Shown piece after piece: positions 8,063 through 17,327 of a stretch of 64,000 bases of DNA. The notes under the pieces were generated by a model, which was not told the origin of the DNA, made no database searches, and was given only the letters and a program-made list of their open reading frames with translations. Position numbers and translations under genes: made by a program. Origin of the DNA: an uncultured Corynebacterium sp. (GTDB lineage Bacteria; Actinomycetota; Actinomycetes; Mycobacteriales; Mycobacteriaceae); contig CALUBS010000003.1 in the NCBI GenBank assembly GCA_943914355.1, positions 1-64,000 on the forward strand. Direction: 5' to 3'. Position 1 is the first letter of the stretch. Each line of letters begins with the position of its first letter.

Positions 8063-8989
8063 ATGCGTCTTTTTCCTCGCTCTCGCGCCGCCGCTGGTTT
8101 CGTAACTATCGCCGCCACGGCGGCGCTTGGCATGTCTATGCTCGCCCCTGCCGCGGCGGCGGGTCAGCCCCACACGCAGGCCGAGACCTGTCCCGATTAC
8201 GTTTTCCTTGCCGCACGCGGCTCGGACCAAAACGAGGAACACGGTGAGTATTTCGGCCCACAGCGCTACTCGGAACAGGGCGCGGAATCCAATGGTTATG
8301 AAGGTCCCAACCTCGCAGCGCTCTTCCACCTGGTAGAACAACGTCACCCCGGCACCATGGATAATGCCTACGTGCTGGCGCTGGATGCAGATGCATATCC
8401 AGCCTCGATGAACCTGCCACCGCTGGCCCAAGAGGGCGAAAACCTGCGCCCGCTGCAGCTGATGCGACGCCTGGGCGGAGTGCTGTTGGAGCACCCCTTG
8501 CACGAGTTGATCTATCAGGTCACCGTTGGCTTTGTGCAGAGCCTGCGCAGCGGCATGAACAACGCGCCGCGCGTGGTGGAGCAGTACGAAGAGGAAACGG
8601 GTTGCAGCCCGCGCTATATCACCGCTGGGTATTCGCAAGGAGCCATTATCGCCACAAGCGCGGAGCGCTACCTCGCGTCCAAGGACAAGCTCGCCGGGGC
8701 GATCTACCTGGGCAATCCCTTGCGGCGTCCCGGCGGCATGGCCGGGCCGATTCCGCGATATCTCATTCCTCACAGTGCCGCACTGCCCGCCGATCGCCGT
8801 ATCGACTACTGCCTTGCCGGCGACTTCGTTTGCGATCTCAACCTGCGCAATGCCAAAGACGCCCTAGCCACTAAGGCCGCCCACCACGCCTCGTATTTCC
8901 GCGAAAGTGAGGGCGATGCGGCGGTGGAACAGGACAATGCCCGCGTGGCCGATACCGTGGCTGGCTGGCTTAACTCCCCAGCAGGGTAG
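8063..8989 (+). CDS. Secreted cutinase-family serine esterase
   Basis: Exported hydrolase of 308 residues. A Sec-type signal peptide covers about 1-33 (RSR start, hydrophobic core, AAAA). The cutinase fold is supported by VFLAARGS near 47-54, the nucleophile motif GYSQG with Ser191, Asp258 after Cys257, and His274 or His275. Paired cysteines (43/181, 250/257) fit the family's disulphides. Corynebacterial and mycobacterial relatives hydrolyse ester lipids, including envelope lipids; the actual substrate is unknown. The gene begins 4 bp after proA and ends 18 bp before nadD, so it may be co-transcribed with them. Confidence 0.87.
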   Translation: MRLFPRSRAAAGFVTIAATAALGMSMLAPAAAAGQPHTQAETCPDYVFLAARGSDQNEEHGEYFGPQRYSEQGAESNGYEGPNLAALFHLVEQRHPGTMDNAYVLALDADAYPASMNLPPLAQEGENLRPLQLMRRLGGVLLEHPLHELIYQVTVGFVQSLRSGMNNAPRVVEQYEEETGCSPRYITAGYSQGAIIATSAERYLASKDKLAGAIYLGNPLRRPGGMAGPIPRYLIPHSAALPADRRIDYCLAGDFVCDLNLRNAKDALATKAAHHASYFRESEGDAAVEQDNARVADTVAGWLNSPAG

Positions 8990-9007
8990 CGGCTATACTC
9001 TCCAGCC

Positions 9008-9625
9008 ATGACTAATTCCCAGCGCATTGGGATCATGGGCGGCACCTTTGATCCAATCCACAATGGCCACTTGGTCGCCGCCAGCGAGGCGGCGCACCGC
9101 TTTGCCCTCGATACCGTAGTCTTTGTACCCACCGGTCAACCGTGGCAGAAGGCCTCCCGCGAGGTCACCGCCGCGGAGCACCGGTATTTGATGACCATGG
9201 TGGCAACGGCCTCCAACCCGCGTTTTACCGTCTCCCGCGTGGATATTGACCGCAAGGGCCCTACCTATACCATCGATACCCTGCGCGATCTGCGTGACCT
9301 TTTTCCGGGTGCCGAATTTTACTTCATCACCGGTGCGGATTCCCTGCAGTCCATCATGAGCTGGCATAACTGGGAAGAGATGTTGGAAATGGCGCACTTC
9401 GTGGGCGTTACGCGCCCGGGCTACGAGCTGAGTACGGACATGCTGCCGGCCGGCTCGCGGGAAGATATCAACCTCATCGATATCCCCGCCATGGCCATTT
9501 CTTCCACGGATTGCCGCGAGCGGGCCGCGCAAAACCGGCCGGTGTGGTACCTGGTTCCGGATGGAGTGGTGCAATACATCACCAAAAATAATCTCTACTC
9601 GGCGCAGCCGGATAAACCTTTATAG
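9008..9625 (+). CDS. nadD: Nicotinate-nucleotide adenylyltransferase
   Basis: Transfers AMP from ATP to nicotinate mononucleotide to form deamido-NAD in NAD synthesis. The 205-residue nucleotidyltransferase has [12 protein letters not shown] near 11-22 holding the (H/T)xGH ATP-binding motif, and [12 protein letters not shown] near 163-174 replacing the ISSTxIR motif. Length is typical. The nadD-rsfS-phosphatase order is shared with mycobacteria and other actinobacteria. Confidence 0.95.
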   Translation: MTNSQRIGIMGGTFDPIHNGHLVAASEAAHRFALDTVVFVPTGQPWQKASREVTAAEHRYLMTMVATASNPRFTVSRVDIDRKGPTYTIDTLRDLRDLFPGAEFYFITGADSLQSIMSWHNWEEMLEMAHFVGVTRPGYELSTDMLPAGSREDINLIDIPAMAISSTDCRERAAQNRPVWYLVPDGVVQYITKNNLYSAQPDKPL

Positions 9626-9691
9626 TTCAAGTTTGGGCACAATTGTGCCGAACGTGCAAGAATAGACAGCTAAAAGACACTTCCTCACCAG

Positions 9692-10186
9692 ATGCGAAAA
9701 GGGAATTTTTATACATTGTCTATTTCTGATCTCGCCCGCCGCATGGCGGCAACCGCGGCACATGCCGCACAGGACAAGCTAGTTAGCAATATCGCAGCAA
9801 TCGATGTCTCCGATGTCCTCGCCATCACCGAGGTTTTTGTGCTGGCTTCTGCCGATAATGAGCGCCAGGTCGGCTCCATCGTGGATGAGGTGGAGGACCA
9901 AATGACGGCCCAGGGCTTTGAGCCACAGCGCCGCGAGGGCAACCGCGAAAACCGCTGGGTGCTGTTGGACTATGGCAATATCGTCATCCACGTGCAGCGC
10001 ACCGATCAGCGCGAGCACTACGGGCTTGACCGCCTCTACCACGATTGCCCATTGGTGGACATTGAGGGCATTGAGTCACCCGAGCGCCCCGGCGATTGGA
10101 CTAATGGCGTTAACCCGCGCACCGTGGATTCCATTGATGAGCTGCCATTGGCGCAAAAGGCCCCTGGCGAGGACGAGGAGCTTTAA
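9692..10186 (+). CDS. rsfS: Ribosome silencing factor RsfS
   Basis: Binds ribosomal protein L14 on the 50S subunit and blocks subunit joining under starvation. The Iojap/RsfS core covers about 15-125: DKLVSNIAAIDVSDV, the central VLLDYGNIVIHVQ and a final EHYGLDRLYHDCP. An acidic tail of about 40 residues follows. The start is uncertain. ATG at 9692 is given; a TTG at 9716, preceded by AAAAGGGA, would remove eight atypical residues and begin SISDLARR. The next gene starts 7 bp after the stop. Confidence 0.92.
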   Translation: MRKGNFYTLSISDLARRMAATAAHAAQDKLVSNIAAIDVSDVLAITEVFVLASADNERQVGSIVDEVEDQMTAQGFEPQRREGNRENRWVLLDYGNIVIHVQRTDQREHYGLDRLYHDCPLVDIEGIESPERPGDWTNGVNPRTVDSIDELPLAQKAPGEDEEL

Positions 10187-10193
10187 CCCCACC

Positions 10194-10892
10194 ATGAGCC
10201 GCCGCCTGATTCTGATCCGCCACGGACAAACCACCTACAATGCCTCCGGCCGCATGCAGGGCCACTTGGACACTGAGCTTTCCGATGTCGGATATGAACA
10301 GGCCCGCGCCGCCGCGCGCCTGCTCCGGGATCAGGACGTGGTAAAAATCGTCGCCTCCGATTTGCAGCGCGCTCGGGAAACCGCGCGGGTAGTGGCAGAA
10401 TCACTCGGCTTGGACTTTTCTACGGACCCTCGCCTGCGCGAGACCAACCTGGGGCAGTGGCAGGGCAAAAGCTCTGCCGAGGTGGATGCGGAATTTCCCG
10501 GCGCCCGCGCCATCTGGCGCCATGACCCTACCTGGGCCCCGCCGGAGGGCGAGTCCCGCGTGGACGTGGCGCGGCGGGCTCGTCCGGTCATCGACGAGCT
10601 CATGCAAGAATTTTCTGGCTGGGGTGACGGTGCTGTGCTCATTGTCGCCCACGGTGGCGCAATTTCCGCGCTCACCTGCCACCTGTTGGGCTTGGATCAC
10701 GGCCAGTACGGCATTTTATCCGGCCTGAAAAATACCCACTGGTCGCAGCTGACCGCCCGCCCGGATTTCAACCCGGAAACCCCCGTAACCTCCCTGGAAT
10801 TCACGCCAGAGACGGTGGCGAGCGCACAGTGGTACTTCGACGGCTGGAATATGGGTGGCGAGGTCACCGGTGATGGAGGGGCAGATACATAG
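10194..10892 (+). CDS. Histidine phosphatase (phosphoglycerate mutase superfamily)
   Basis: Cytoplasmic phosphatase of 232 residues. It has the catalytic LIRHGQT near residues 7-13, a second Arg in ASDLQRARETA, Glu in RETNLGQWQGK and the second catalytic His in IVAHGGAISAL. In mycobacteria the gene next to rsfS and nadD in this order is GpgP, glucosyl-3-phosphoglycerate phosphatase of methylglucose polysaccharide synthesis; that role is possible here by position but not shown. The ATG at 10194 is chosen because the RHG motif must lie near the N-terminus. The stop overlaps the next start by one base. Confidence 0.88.
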   Translation: MSRRLILIRHGQTTYNASGRMQGHLDTELSDVGYEQARAAARLLRDQDVVKIVASDLQRARETARVVAESLGLDFSTDPRLRETNLGQWQGKSSAEVDAEFPGARAIWRHDPTWAPPEGESRVDVARRARPVIDELMQEFSGWGDGAVLIVAHGGAISALTCHLLGLDHGQYGILSGLKNTHWSQLTARPDFNPETPVTSLEFTPETVASAQWYFDGWNMGGEVTGDGGADT

Positions 10893-11689
10893 TGACCGTT
10901 CGCGTCATTACTGACTCCGCGGCCAGCCTGCCCCCAGAGATCGCTGAAGAACTCGATATCACCGTCATTGACCTGCACGTGATGGATAGCGAGGATAAGG
11001 GCGGAAAGCTTCGCACCACTTCGGGCCTGTCTTCCCTCGAATTGGCCGCCGCCTACGGCCGGGAAATGGAAAAGGCGCAGGATGATGGCGTGATCGCCAT
11101 CCACCTGTCCAAGGAGCTTTCGTCCACGTGGTCGGCGGCGGTGGCCGCGGCAGGGGTTTTCCCCGATACAGTGCGCGTTATCGATTCCGGCTCGGCCGGC
11201 ATGGTCATGGGCGCGGCGGCGATGGCGGCTGCCACTAAGGCGGCACACGGCGCGGCGCTGGAAGAATGCCACGCGGCGGCGCTAGACAGCATCGAGCGGG
11301 CGGCTACCTGGGTGTACCTGCATTCCACCGAGGATATGCGCCGCTCGGGCCGCATGTCTGCCGCCACCGCCATGTTGTCCACCGCGCTTCTAGCCACCAA
11401 GCCGATTATGTCCATCGTGGACGGCAAGCTGGAACTGGTGGGAAAAACCCGCACGCAAACCAAGGCCTTTACCAAGGTGGTAGAGATCATCGCCGCCCGC
11501 GCCGCCGGCGAGCCCGCCTTCATCGCCATTCAGCACAACCAGGCCGGCGAAGCGGCGGACAAGCTGCAGGGCCTCTTGCGCGATACTCTGCCAGAAGGCA
11601 CGTCCTTTATCACCACGCCCTTAACCGAGGTGCTCGCCGTGCACGCTGGGCCCTCCGCCATTGGGGTATCTGCGGTATTTAGCTCCTAG
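10892..11689 (+). CDS. DegV family fatty-acid-binding protein
   Basis: DegV-fold protein of 265 residues. In Gram-positive bacteria the family (FakB) presents bound fatty acids to a fatty-acid kinase. Family motifs are VITDSAASLP near 4-13, FPDTVRVIDSGSAGMVMG centrally, and LSTALLATKPIMSIVDGKLELVGKTRTQTKA. It starts at a GTG overlapping the last base of the previous stop codon, so the two genes are coupled. No FakA kinase gene is in the window, so the partner is unknown. Confidence 0.9.
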   Translation: MTVRVITDSAASLPPEIAEELDITVIDLHVMDSEDKGGKLRTTSGLSSLELAAAYGREMEKAQDDGVIAIHLSKELSSTWSAAVAAAGVFPDTVRVIDSGSAGMVMGAAAMAAATKAAHGAALEECHAAALDSIERAATWVYLHSTEDMRRSGRMSAATAMLSTALLATKPIMSIVDGKLELVGKTRTQTKAFTKVVEIIAARAAGEPAFIAIQHNQAGEAADKLQGLLRDTLPEGTSFITTPLTEVLAVHAGPSAIGVSAVFSS

Positions 11690-11847
11690 GCCCTCGCACG
11701 CACGGGCGAAGCCCTACGGCCTGTGCGCCCCTGATTGTGGATAACTATCCCGCCAGGACCCGTTTGGTTGCCTCCTACAACGACTTATCCACAGCGCCTC
11801 TGCCCACGTTCTCGCACCGCACGCGGCGGCTTCCTAGCCTGTGGGCT

Positions 11848-12525
11848 ATGGCGGCACCCAAGATCAGCGAACGACTCCGCGAATATACTCAACCCACCGG
11901 CGAGGAAGAACTCCTCCAGGTCGATTACCCGCGCCCGCGAGTGCGCATCAGCCGCTGGCAAGCCTGCGCGGTAGCCATCATCGTGGTGGTGGGCGTCATT
12001 ATCTGGCTGGGCCTGAGCTCCCGCAATTCGGATGAGTCCGGCATGCCCGAACCCGCGGCGATGGGCAGTACCACCGCCGAGCCCAGCGCGGAGGCTAGCG
12101 AAATCGTCGTATCCGTCGTCGGCGAGGTTGCAGCACCTGGCCTGAAGACCCTCGAGCCCGGTGCCCGCTTCGCTGATGCCCTCGCGGCCGCCACGCCTTT
12201 GCCGGAGGCGGAGACCAGGACGCACAACCAAGCGCAGCGGCTTGCCGATGGCCAGCAGCTCCACATCCTGCCCCAAGGTGCTCCGCCCGACCCCGCGCTT
12301 GCCGATGCCCCCATCGCAGCACCCGCCGGCGGCGATAAAGTCAGCCTTAATTCCGCGACCGCCGCCGATCTCATGGATCTCAACGGAGTAGGGGAGGTCA
12401 CCGCGGAAGCCATCGTCTCCTTCCGTGAAGAGCGCGGGGGATTTAAGGACGTCGAGGAACTCCTCGAGGTCAGCGGGATTGGTCCCGCCAAGTTTGCCAA
12501 GCTCAAAGATAACGTGCAGCTGTAG
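11848..12525 (+). CDS. comEA: ComEA-family DNA-binding helix-hairpin-helix protein
   Basis: Membrane-anchored, outward-facing DNA receptor of the natural-transformation type. From the ATG at 11848 it has 225 residues: a cytoplasmic stretch of about 36, one membrane helix near 37-57, a low-complexity linker, an SLBB-like beta domain (about 84-155, VVGEVAAPGLKTLEPG) and a C-terminal double HhH (VSLNSATAADLMDLNGVGEV and VSGIGPAKFAKL). An upstream ATG at 11737 exists, but the extra 37 residues look unlike the family. Followed by comEC after a 20-bp gap. Whether transformation occurs in this lineage is not shown. Confidence 0.85.
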   Translation: MAAPKISERLREYTQPTGEEELLQVDYPRPRVRISRWQACAVAIIVVVGVIIWLGLSSRNSDESGMPEPAAMGSTTAEPSAEASEIVVSVVGEVAAPGLKTLEPGARFADALAAATPLPEAETRTHNQAQRLADGQQLHILPQGAPPDPALADAPIAAPAGGDKVSLNSATAADLMDLNGVGEVTAEAIVSFREERGGFKDVEELLEVSGIGPAKFAKLKDNVQL

Positions 12526-12545
12526 GCAGAAGAGGCCACGCCGCG

Positions 12546-13949
12546 ATGAAAGAACTCCGTCTGCTGCCCGGCGCCCTGACCGCATGGGTGGCGGTCATCG
12601 CGGTGCTGGTTTTCGGGCAGGGGTGGGCCGTGGCGTGCATCGGCAGTGTCGTAGGAATATGCCTGCTCGCCCGGCACTGGGGCCAAGCCATCTTTTGCGG
12701 CGTGCTCGCCAGCGCCGCCGCCTTCGTAGCAGGCGTGCGACAGGCGCGTGCGGCCGCCTTTGACTTTGGCTGCGAGATTACCGGCCGCGTGGTCACCGCG
12801 CCGACCCAAACGAGCACCGGCGGCTGGCTCATCCGGCTCGATGTCCCGGGCTACCCCGCGCAGCTTCCGGTCTTTAGCCCCGAGCCACTCAGCGCCCCCG
12901 CCGGAACGCAAGTCACGGCAGCGGTACAGCTTTCCGAGTCCGACCAACCCGGAGTCGGGAACGTGATAGCCAACGCCTCCCACTTGAGCATCGCCGCGCC
13001 ACCTTCGGGCCTAGCCGGCTGGGCCGCACGGGTGGCCGATAACTTCCGCGCGGTCGTACTAGAGGCGGTAGGCCCGAGCAGCCAGGGGCTCATCCCAGGC
13101 ATGGTGCTTGGCGATACCTCCCTGCAAAGTCCCGCCGAGCGCGAACTCTACATCGATACCGGGCTATCGCACCTCAGCGCTGTATCCGGTGCCAATGTGG
13201 CCATCGTCTGTTCCTTCGCCGCCATCGTTTGCGCCGCGTGCGCCGCCGGACCGCGCACCAGGGTGGCGGTGTCCTTGGCCGCGCTAGCCACCTATGTCGT
13301 CTTGGTGGGACTTGAACCGTCGGTGCAGCGCGCGGCTGTCGCCGGGGTAGTAGGCCTGCTCGCGGTGCTGCACTCTTCCACCATGGAACCCATCCACGCG
13401 CTCAGCCTCGGCATCCTCACCCTCCTTTTCGTGGATTCGGACCTCGCGGTGCATTTTGGCTTCGCGCTATCGTGCGCGGCGACCTTCGGCATCGTCATGC
13501 TAAGCCCGCTTATCTATTCGCAGCTCGCGGTCACCGGCTGGCCCGCCATCTTCCTGCGCGCTATTGCCGTGGCGATTGCCGCCGATATCCTCACCCTGCC
13601 GCTTATCGCCCTCATGTCCGGCGAGGTATCCGTCGTCTCGGTCCTCGCCAATGTCTTGGTAGCACCCGCCACCGCACCCATTACCGTGGTAGGGCTGCTC
13701 GCGGCCATCGCCGCGCAGCTAGGCCCCTTGAGCATCGTCGCCGCGGGATTATTAAAACTCATCGAACCCGCAGCGTGGTGGATCAATACCATCGCCCACG
13801 GCGTGGCTAGCCTGCCCGTGGTCACCATCACCGCCCACCCGCTATTTACGCTCCTCGCGTACGGATGGGTCATCGCAGGGCTGCTGTATTACCGGCCATG
13901 GCTGACCTTGGCGGGGGTTATCGCTTGTCTGGGTCTGTTTGCCGCCTAG
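12546..13949 (+). CDS. comEC: ComEC/Rec2-type competence membrane channel, short form
   Basis: Polytopic membrane protein of 467 residues with roughly ten or more hydrophobic segments. The competence-domain hallmark runs near residues 180-225: IPGMVLGDTS followed by LSHLSAVSGANVAIV. The family moves single-stranded DNA inward during transformation. It ends after the membrane domain; the metallo-beta-lactamase-like domain of longer ComEC proteins is absent and no following frame encodes it. Placement between comEA and holA is conserved in actinobacteria. The stop lies 7 bp before holA. Confidence 0.88.
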   Translation: MKELRLLPGALTAWVAVIAVLVFGQGWAVACIGSVVGICLLARHWGQAIFCGVLASAAAFVAGVRQARAAAFDFGCEITGRVVTAPTQTSTGGWLIRLDVPGYPAQLPVFSPEPLSAPAGTQVTAAVQLSESDQPGVGNVIANASHLSIAAPPSGLAGWAARVADNFRAVVLEAVGPSSQGLIPGMVLGDTSLQSPAERELYIDTGLSHLSAVSGANVAIVCSFAAIVCAACAAGPRTRVAVSLAALATYVVLVGLEPSVQRAAVAGVVGLLAVLHSSTMEPIHALSLGILTLLFVDSDLAVHFGFALSCAATFGIVMLSPLIYSQLAVTGWPAIFLRAIAVAIAADILTLPLIALMSGEVSVVSVLANVLVAPATAPITVVGLLAAIAAQLGPLSIVAAGLLKLIEPAAWWINTIAHGVASLPVVTITAHPLFTLLAYGWVIAGLLYYRPWLTLAGVIACLGLFAA

Positions 13950-13956
13950 CGCTAAA

Positions 13957-14925
13957 ATGATGGACATGCCTCCCGTACACCTCATTCTCGGCGACGATGA
14001 ATTCCTCACCGAACGCGCCCGCCACACCATTCACAAGGCCGCGGCCGAAGGCGAGGCCAATCGCCCCGAATTGATGATGCTCAAGGCCTCCGAGGTTTCC
14101 GAGGGCGAAATCCTGGAGGCCACCAGCCCGTCGCTGTTTGGCGATAACCGCGTCATCGTCATCACGGACTGCGAACGCGCCGGGAAAGAGGTAGTCGATA
14201 TCATCCTGCGCGCCTGCGTTAATCCTGCGCCGGGCATGACCATGGTGGTGGTCTATTCCGTGGCCGCGAAAACGCTGAAGAAAAAGAAGAAGGCGCCCGA
14301 ACTAGTGGCGAAGCTGCGCAAGATTGCGGAGGTGCACGAGGTCTTTTCGCTCTATCCCAATGAGCTGGGGCAGTGGGCCACCCGCGAGTTTGCCTCCCAT
14401 GGCGTTCGCCCCACCCCGGACGTCGTGCACGCGGTACTCGACGGCGTCGGCTCCGACCTCCGCGAGCTTGCCTCCGCCATCTCCCAGCTCGTGGCCGATA
14501 CCGGTGGCAACGTGACGCAGGAAGCGGTGCGCAATTATTACGTCGGCGTGGCCGAGGTTGCCAACTGGGACATTGCCGATGCCGCCGTCGCCGGCCGCGT
14601 CGAGGCCGCCGTCTCCACCTGCAGGCGCGCCCTCCAGCTCGGCGCCAGCCCCGTTGCCATCGCTGCGGCCTTGGCCAATAAGGTCGGCGCCATCGCGCGC
14701 CTGTATTCCGCCCGCGGGGACCAGTACACACTTGCCAGCCAAACTGGGCTTGCCCCGTATGTGGTGAAAATGACCCAACCGGTAGCTAGGCGCTGGACCG
14801 CCGATGACATCACCGCCGCCGTCATCCTCGTCTCCGAACTGGACGCCGCCGTTAAAGGCCAAGGTGGTGAGCCCGAATTCGCCGTTGAGGCGGCCGTAAA
14901 ACGAGTCGCGGAATTGGCACGTTAA
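13957..14925 (+). CDS. holA: DNA polymerase III subunit delta
   Basis: Clamp-loader subunit that opens the beta sliding clamp. From ATG 13957 it has 322 residues, normal for actinobacterial HolA. The N-terminal domain starts with VHLILGDDEFLTERA. The middle (ELGQWATREFASHGVRPTPDVV) and C-terminal helical collar (ANKVGAIARLY, VVKMTQPVARRW) match the family pattern. ATGs at 13960 and 13966 are equally possible starts. It begins 7 bp after comEC, an order common in this phylum. Confidence 0.92.
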   Translation: MMDMPPVHLILGDDEFLTERARHTIHKAAAEGEANRPELMMLKASEVSEGEILEATSPSLFGDNRVIVITDCERAGKEVVDIILRACVNPAPGMTMVVVYSVAAKTLKKKKKAPELVAKLRKIAEVHEVFSLYPNELGQWATREFASHGVRPTPDVVHAVLDGVGSDLRELASAISQLVADTGGNVTQEAVRNYYVGVAEVANWDIADAAVAGRVEAAVSTCRRALQLGASPVAIAAALANKVGAIARLYSARGDQYTLASQTGLAPYVVKMTQPVARRWTADDITAAVILVSELDAAVKGQGGEPEFAVEAAVKRVAELAR

Positions 14926-14935
14926 GCTAGAGCCC

Positions 14936-15325
14936 ATGTCTGAGGAACAAGTGCAAGAATTCGCCGGTCGGCTCTTTGACATGGCGCGGGAGGGAAACCC
15001 CGATCTCCTGAACTATATTGACCAGGGCGTCAATATCAATCTGGTCAACCAAGACGGCCAGTCTTTTCTCATGCTTGCCGCCTACCACGGCCACGCGGAT
15101 CTCGTTACCGCGCTGGCGGGCGCCGGTGCCGACGTGAACTTGCTCAATGATCGCGGCCAATCGCCCCTGGCAGGTGCGATCTTCAAAAAAGAAGACGCGG
15201 TTATCGATGCCCTCCTAAACGCCGGCGCCTCCGCTACCGCCGGCCAGCCAACCGCCATTGATTCGGCCCGCATGTTTGGCCGCGAGGATCTGCTCGGTCG
15301 CCTGGAAGGCGAGTCCGCGCAGTGA
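14936..15325 (+). CDS. Small ankyrin-repeat protein
   Basis: A 129-residue, probably cytoplasmic protein made of about three ankyrin repeats: NPDLLNYIDQGVNINLVNQDGQSFLMLAAYHGHADLV, then ALAGAGADVNLLNDRGQSPLAGAIFKK, then DALLNAGAS with a shortened end (each quoted only as a landmark). Such repeats mediate protein contacts; the partner is unknown. The start is 10 bp after holA, and the stop overlaps the GTG start of the LysE-family gene by 4 bp, suggesting coupling. Confidence 0.8.
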   Translation: MSEEQVQEFAGRLFDMAREGNPDLLNYIDQGVNINLVNQDGQSFLMLAAYHGHADLVTALAGAGADVNLLNDRGQSPLAGAIFKKEDAVIDALLNAGASATAGQPTAIDSARMFGREDLLGRLEGESAQ

Positions 15326-15969
15326 GCTGGACTTCCTTTTTCACCATTCTCCTGATGAACCTGGTGGGCGTGGCCTCGCCAGGCCCAGATATCATCCTGG
15401 TCACCCGCTATGCCACCAAGTCGCGCCGCCACGCCATCGCTGCGGCCGCGGGCATTCAAATCGGCGTGTTGTTCTGGTGCGGTGCCACGGTCTTTGGCGC
15501 GGCCGCCCTTCTGACCGCCTTCCCCGGAATCTTAGGGGCGGTCCAGGCAATCGGCGGTAGCTTCCTCGTTTTCATGGGATGGCGGGCGCTGCGCAGCGGC
15601 CTCGAACAGCGCACCAACCCGCCCGTTGATTTGGAGGACGCCGAGGCCAAACTGGGCCGGCTGCGCCATTCCTTCAAGATGGGGCTGGCAACGAACCTGT
15701 CCAATCCGAAGATCGTGTTGTTCCTCGCCGCCATGATCGCCCCGCAGCTGCCGGCATCCCCACCGTTGTGGTTGGCCATCGCCTTAACCCTGGCGCTGGC
15801 GCTATCGGCCTTCGCCTTCTTCCTCGTGGTGGCCACGGTGATTTCCACGAATGCGGTGCGCCGCAAGCTCATCGCTGCCGGTCCGTGGATCGATATCGGA
15901 TCGGGCCTGTTCTTCATCATCGCCGGCGTCGCGCTCGTGGTCGCTGGTGTACAACAGCTCGTGGCTTAA
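15322..15969 (+). CDS. LysE/RhtB-family amino-acid exporter
   Basis: Inner-membrane exporter of 215 residues with about six hydrophobic segments. The family signature near the N-terminus is visible (VGVASPGPDIILVTRYATKSRRHAI, 10-34), as is LATNLSNPKIVLFLAAM around 130. Relatives export lysine, arginine, threonine or homoserine; the substrate here is unknown. It starts at a GTG within the ankyrin gene's stop region. Its stop overlaps the end of the convergent restriction gene by 4 bp, with no room for an intergenic terminator. Confidence 0.87.
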   Translation: MSWTSFFTILLMNLVGVASPGPDIILVTRYATKSRRHAIAAAAGIQIGVLFWCGATVFGAAALLTAFPGILGAVQAIGGSFLVFMGWRALRSGLEQRTNPPVDLEDAEAKLGRLRHSFKMGLATNLSNPKIVLFLAAMIAPQLPASPPLWLAIALTLALALSAFAFFLVVATVISTNAVRRKLIAAGPWIDIGSGLFFIIAGVALVVAGVQQLVA

Positions 15970-17327
15970 AGCCCCGGCAAAGTCTCAGGTTCGCCCTCTG
16001 CCACCACATCCAGCGCCCACTGGATCCACCGCGCCACCGTCGAGGCCCTCCGCCTCGCCGTGCCAGCGCCCAGGCCGAGTCCTTCTATCGACGCCGCAAT
16101 CTCGTGCGTCTCGGCCACCTTCCCGCGCCGCAGGCTCATCTCCAGCGCCTGCCGGAAAACCCGCCGTGCCGCCAACGCGCGCAGCAGGGCAGCGTTGCGC
16201 CCATCGCGTCGGGGCTGTGTGATGGCCTTTTCGCCGCGAGGGGTGAGCTGATAGTGGCCATCGGCAAGCGCCAGCAGCCCGAGATAGCAGGCCGCATTGG
16301 CGTAATAGTCTGCCTGGCGCAGATGGAAGTCGTACTGCTCCGCAATTTCCTCCTTGCTCATCGGCTGCTGCGCAATGAGCTCCACCAGGTTGACCACGCG
16401 CTCGAAGCTATTGGCCTGCGGGAAGGGAATCCCCGCCGGCTCCGGCTCAGCCTCGACGGAGCCAATAATGCCCAGCGCATCATCCACACTGAGGTGCGAA
16501 GCGCTAAGCGCGTAGCGGGCGTGGCCTACCAGCGCGATGCTGCGGAAATCCGCGGGAGCACTGAAATCGTACCGATACAGGTGGAAAATCCCATTCGAGT
16601 AGACCAAAAACACGGGCACCACTGCCTTAGATAGCCACTGCTGGAAGCGTCGGTACGGAAAATACAATTGCCGGATATTGAAATCTTCGGAGATGTGATT
16701 TTTCGCCTCCACCAGCACCAAATGCTCGAGCGATTCGAAGCCGCCGTCGATTTCCATCTGCGCGCGGTCGACCTTGACTTCCAGCCCCAGATCCGGCACT
16801 GGAATCGTCATTTCCAGCGACGACATGCGCCCGGCGACGGTGGCCTGCAATGGTTCGCATCCCAAGAAGTGCTCAAGCATGCCGCTTGCCGATGCCACAT
16901 TTAACGCCATCGATTCCGAGTTCACGCTCTCGATGTCAAGGGTGTCAAGGCCGGCTGGCATGTCCAACGTGCGCACAGAACTCGGCCCGGCGTGGGTCGG
17001 TTCCGGGAACCGTTCGTACAGGTCCAACGGCCCGACGAAGTATTCGCTGCGGCTAACCGGGAGAATACCCAAACCCAGTTCTTTGAAAATCCACGGGCGC
17101 GAGGTAGAAAAATCGTGCTTGGCCATCAGCCGCGGTTCCCGGCCGGAAAGCTCTTTTAGCTCTTTGGCCGTGAGGTAGAAGTATCCGTTTTCTTCCAGCT
17201 CCTCGCCACGCCCTGCGGCCATGATGCGCAGCCATCCCCAATCATCGAGGCCAAGCTTTTCGCCCTCTGGGACTCCGAAAAGCGCGCGAAGCTCCCGCTG
17301 CTCCTGGGTGCTCGGTGCTTTACTCAT
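15966..17327 (-). CDS. Predicted type II restriction endonuclease (PD-(D/E)XK)
   Basis: A 453-residue protein directly downstream of a Dam-like methylase gene and overlapping it by 8 bp. The centre carries a PD-(D/E)XK nuclease pattern: Asp194 in EIDGGFES, then Glu207-Ala-Lys209 in VLVEAKNH, followed by RQLYFPYR. The C-terminal third reads as winged-helix-like modules (EEIAEQYDFHLRQADYYANAACYLGLL, LTPRGEKAI; given as landmarks). I do not recognise the recognition sequence. The ATG at 17327 is chosen; an upstream in-frame start at 17360 would lie deeper inside the methylase gene. The restriction role is inferred from motif plus neighbour. Confidence 0.72.
   Translation of the reverse strand: MSKAPSTQEQRELRALFGVPEGEKLGLDDWGWLRIMAAGRGEELEENGYFYLTAKELKELSGREPRLMAKHDFSTSRPWIFKELGLGILPVSRSEYFVGPLDLYERFPEPTHAGPSSVRTLDMPAGLDTLDIESVNSESMALNVASASGMLEHFLGCEPLQATVAGRMSSLEMTIPVPDLGLEVKVDRAQMEIDGGFESLEHLVLVEAKNHISEDFNIRQLYFPYRRFQQWLSKAVVPVFLVYSNGIFHLYRYDFSAPADFRSIALVGHARYALSASHLSVDDALGIIGSVEAEPEPAGIPFPQANSFERVVNLVELIAQQPMSKEEIAEQYDFHLRQADYYANAACYLGLLALADGHYQLTPRGEKAITQPRRDGRNAALLRALAARRVFRQALEMSLRRGKVAETHEIAASIEGLGLGAGTARRRASTVARWIQWALDVVAEGEPETLPGL

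Noticed and set aside
9918..10193. N-terminal extension of the histidine phosphatase inside rsfS
   Set aside because: The frame is open by chance over rsfS; the RHG catalytic motif must lie near the N-terminus, which ATG 10194 provides.
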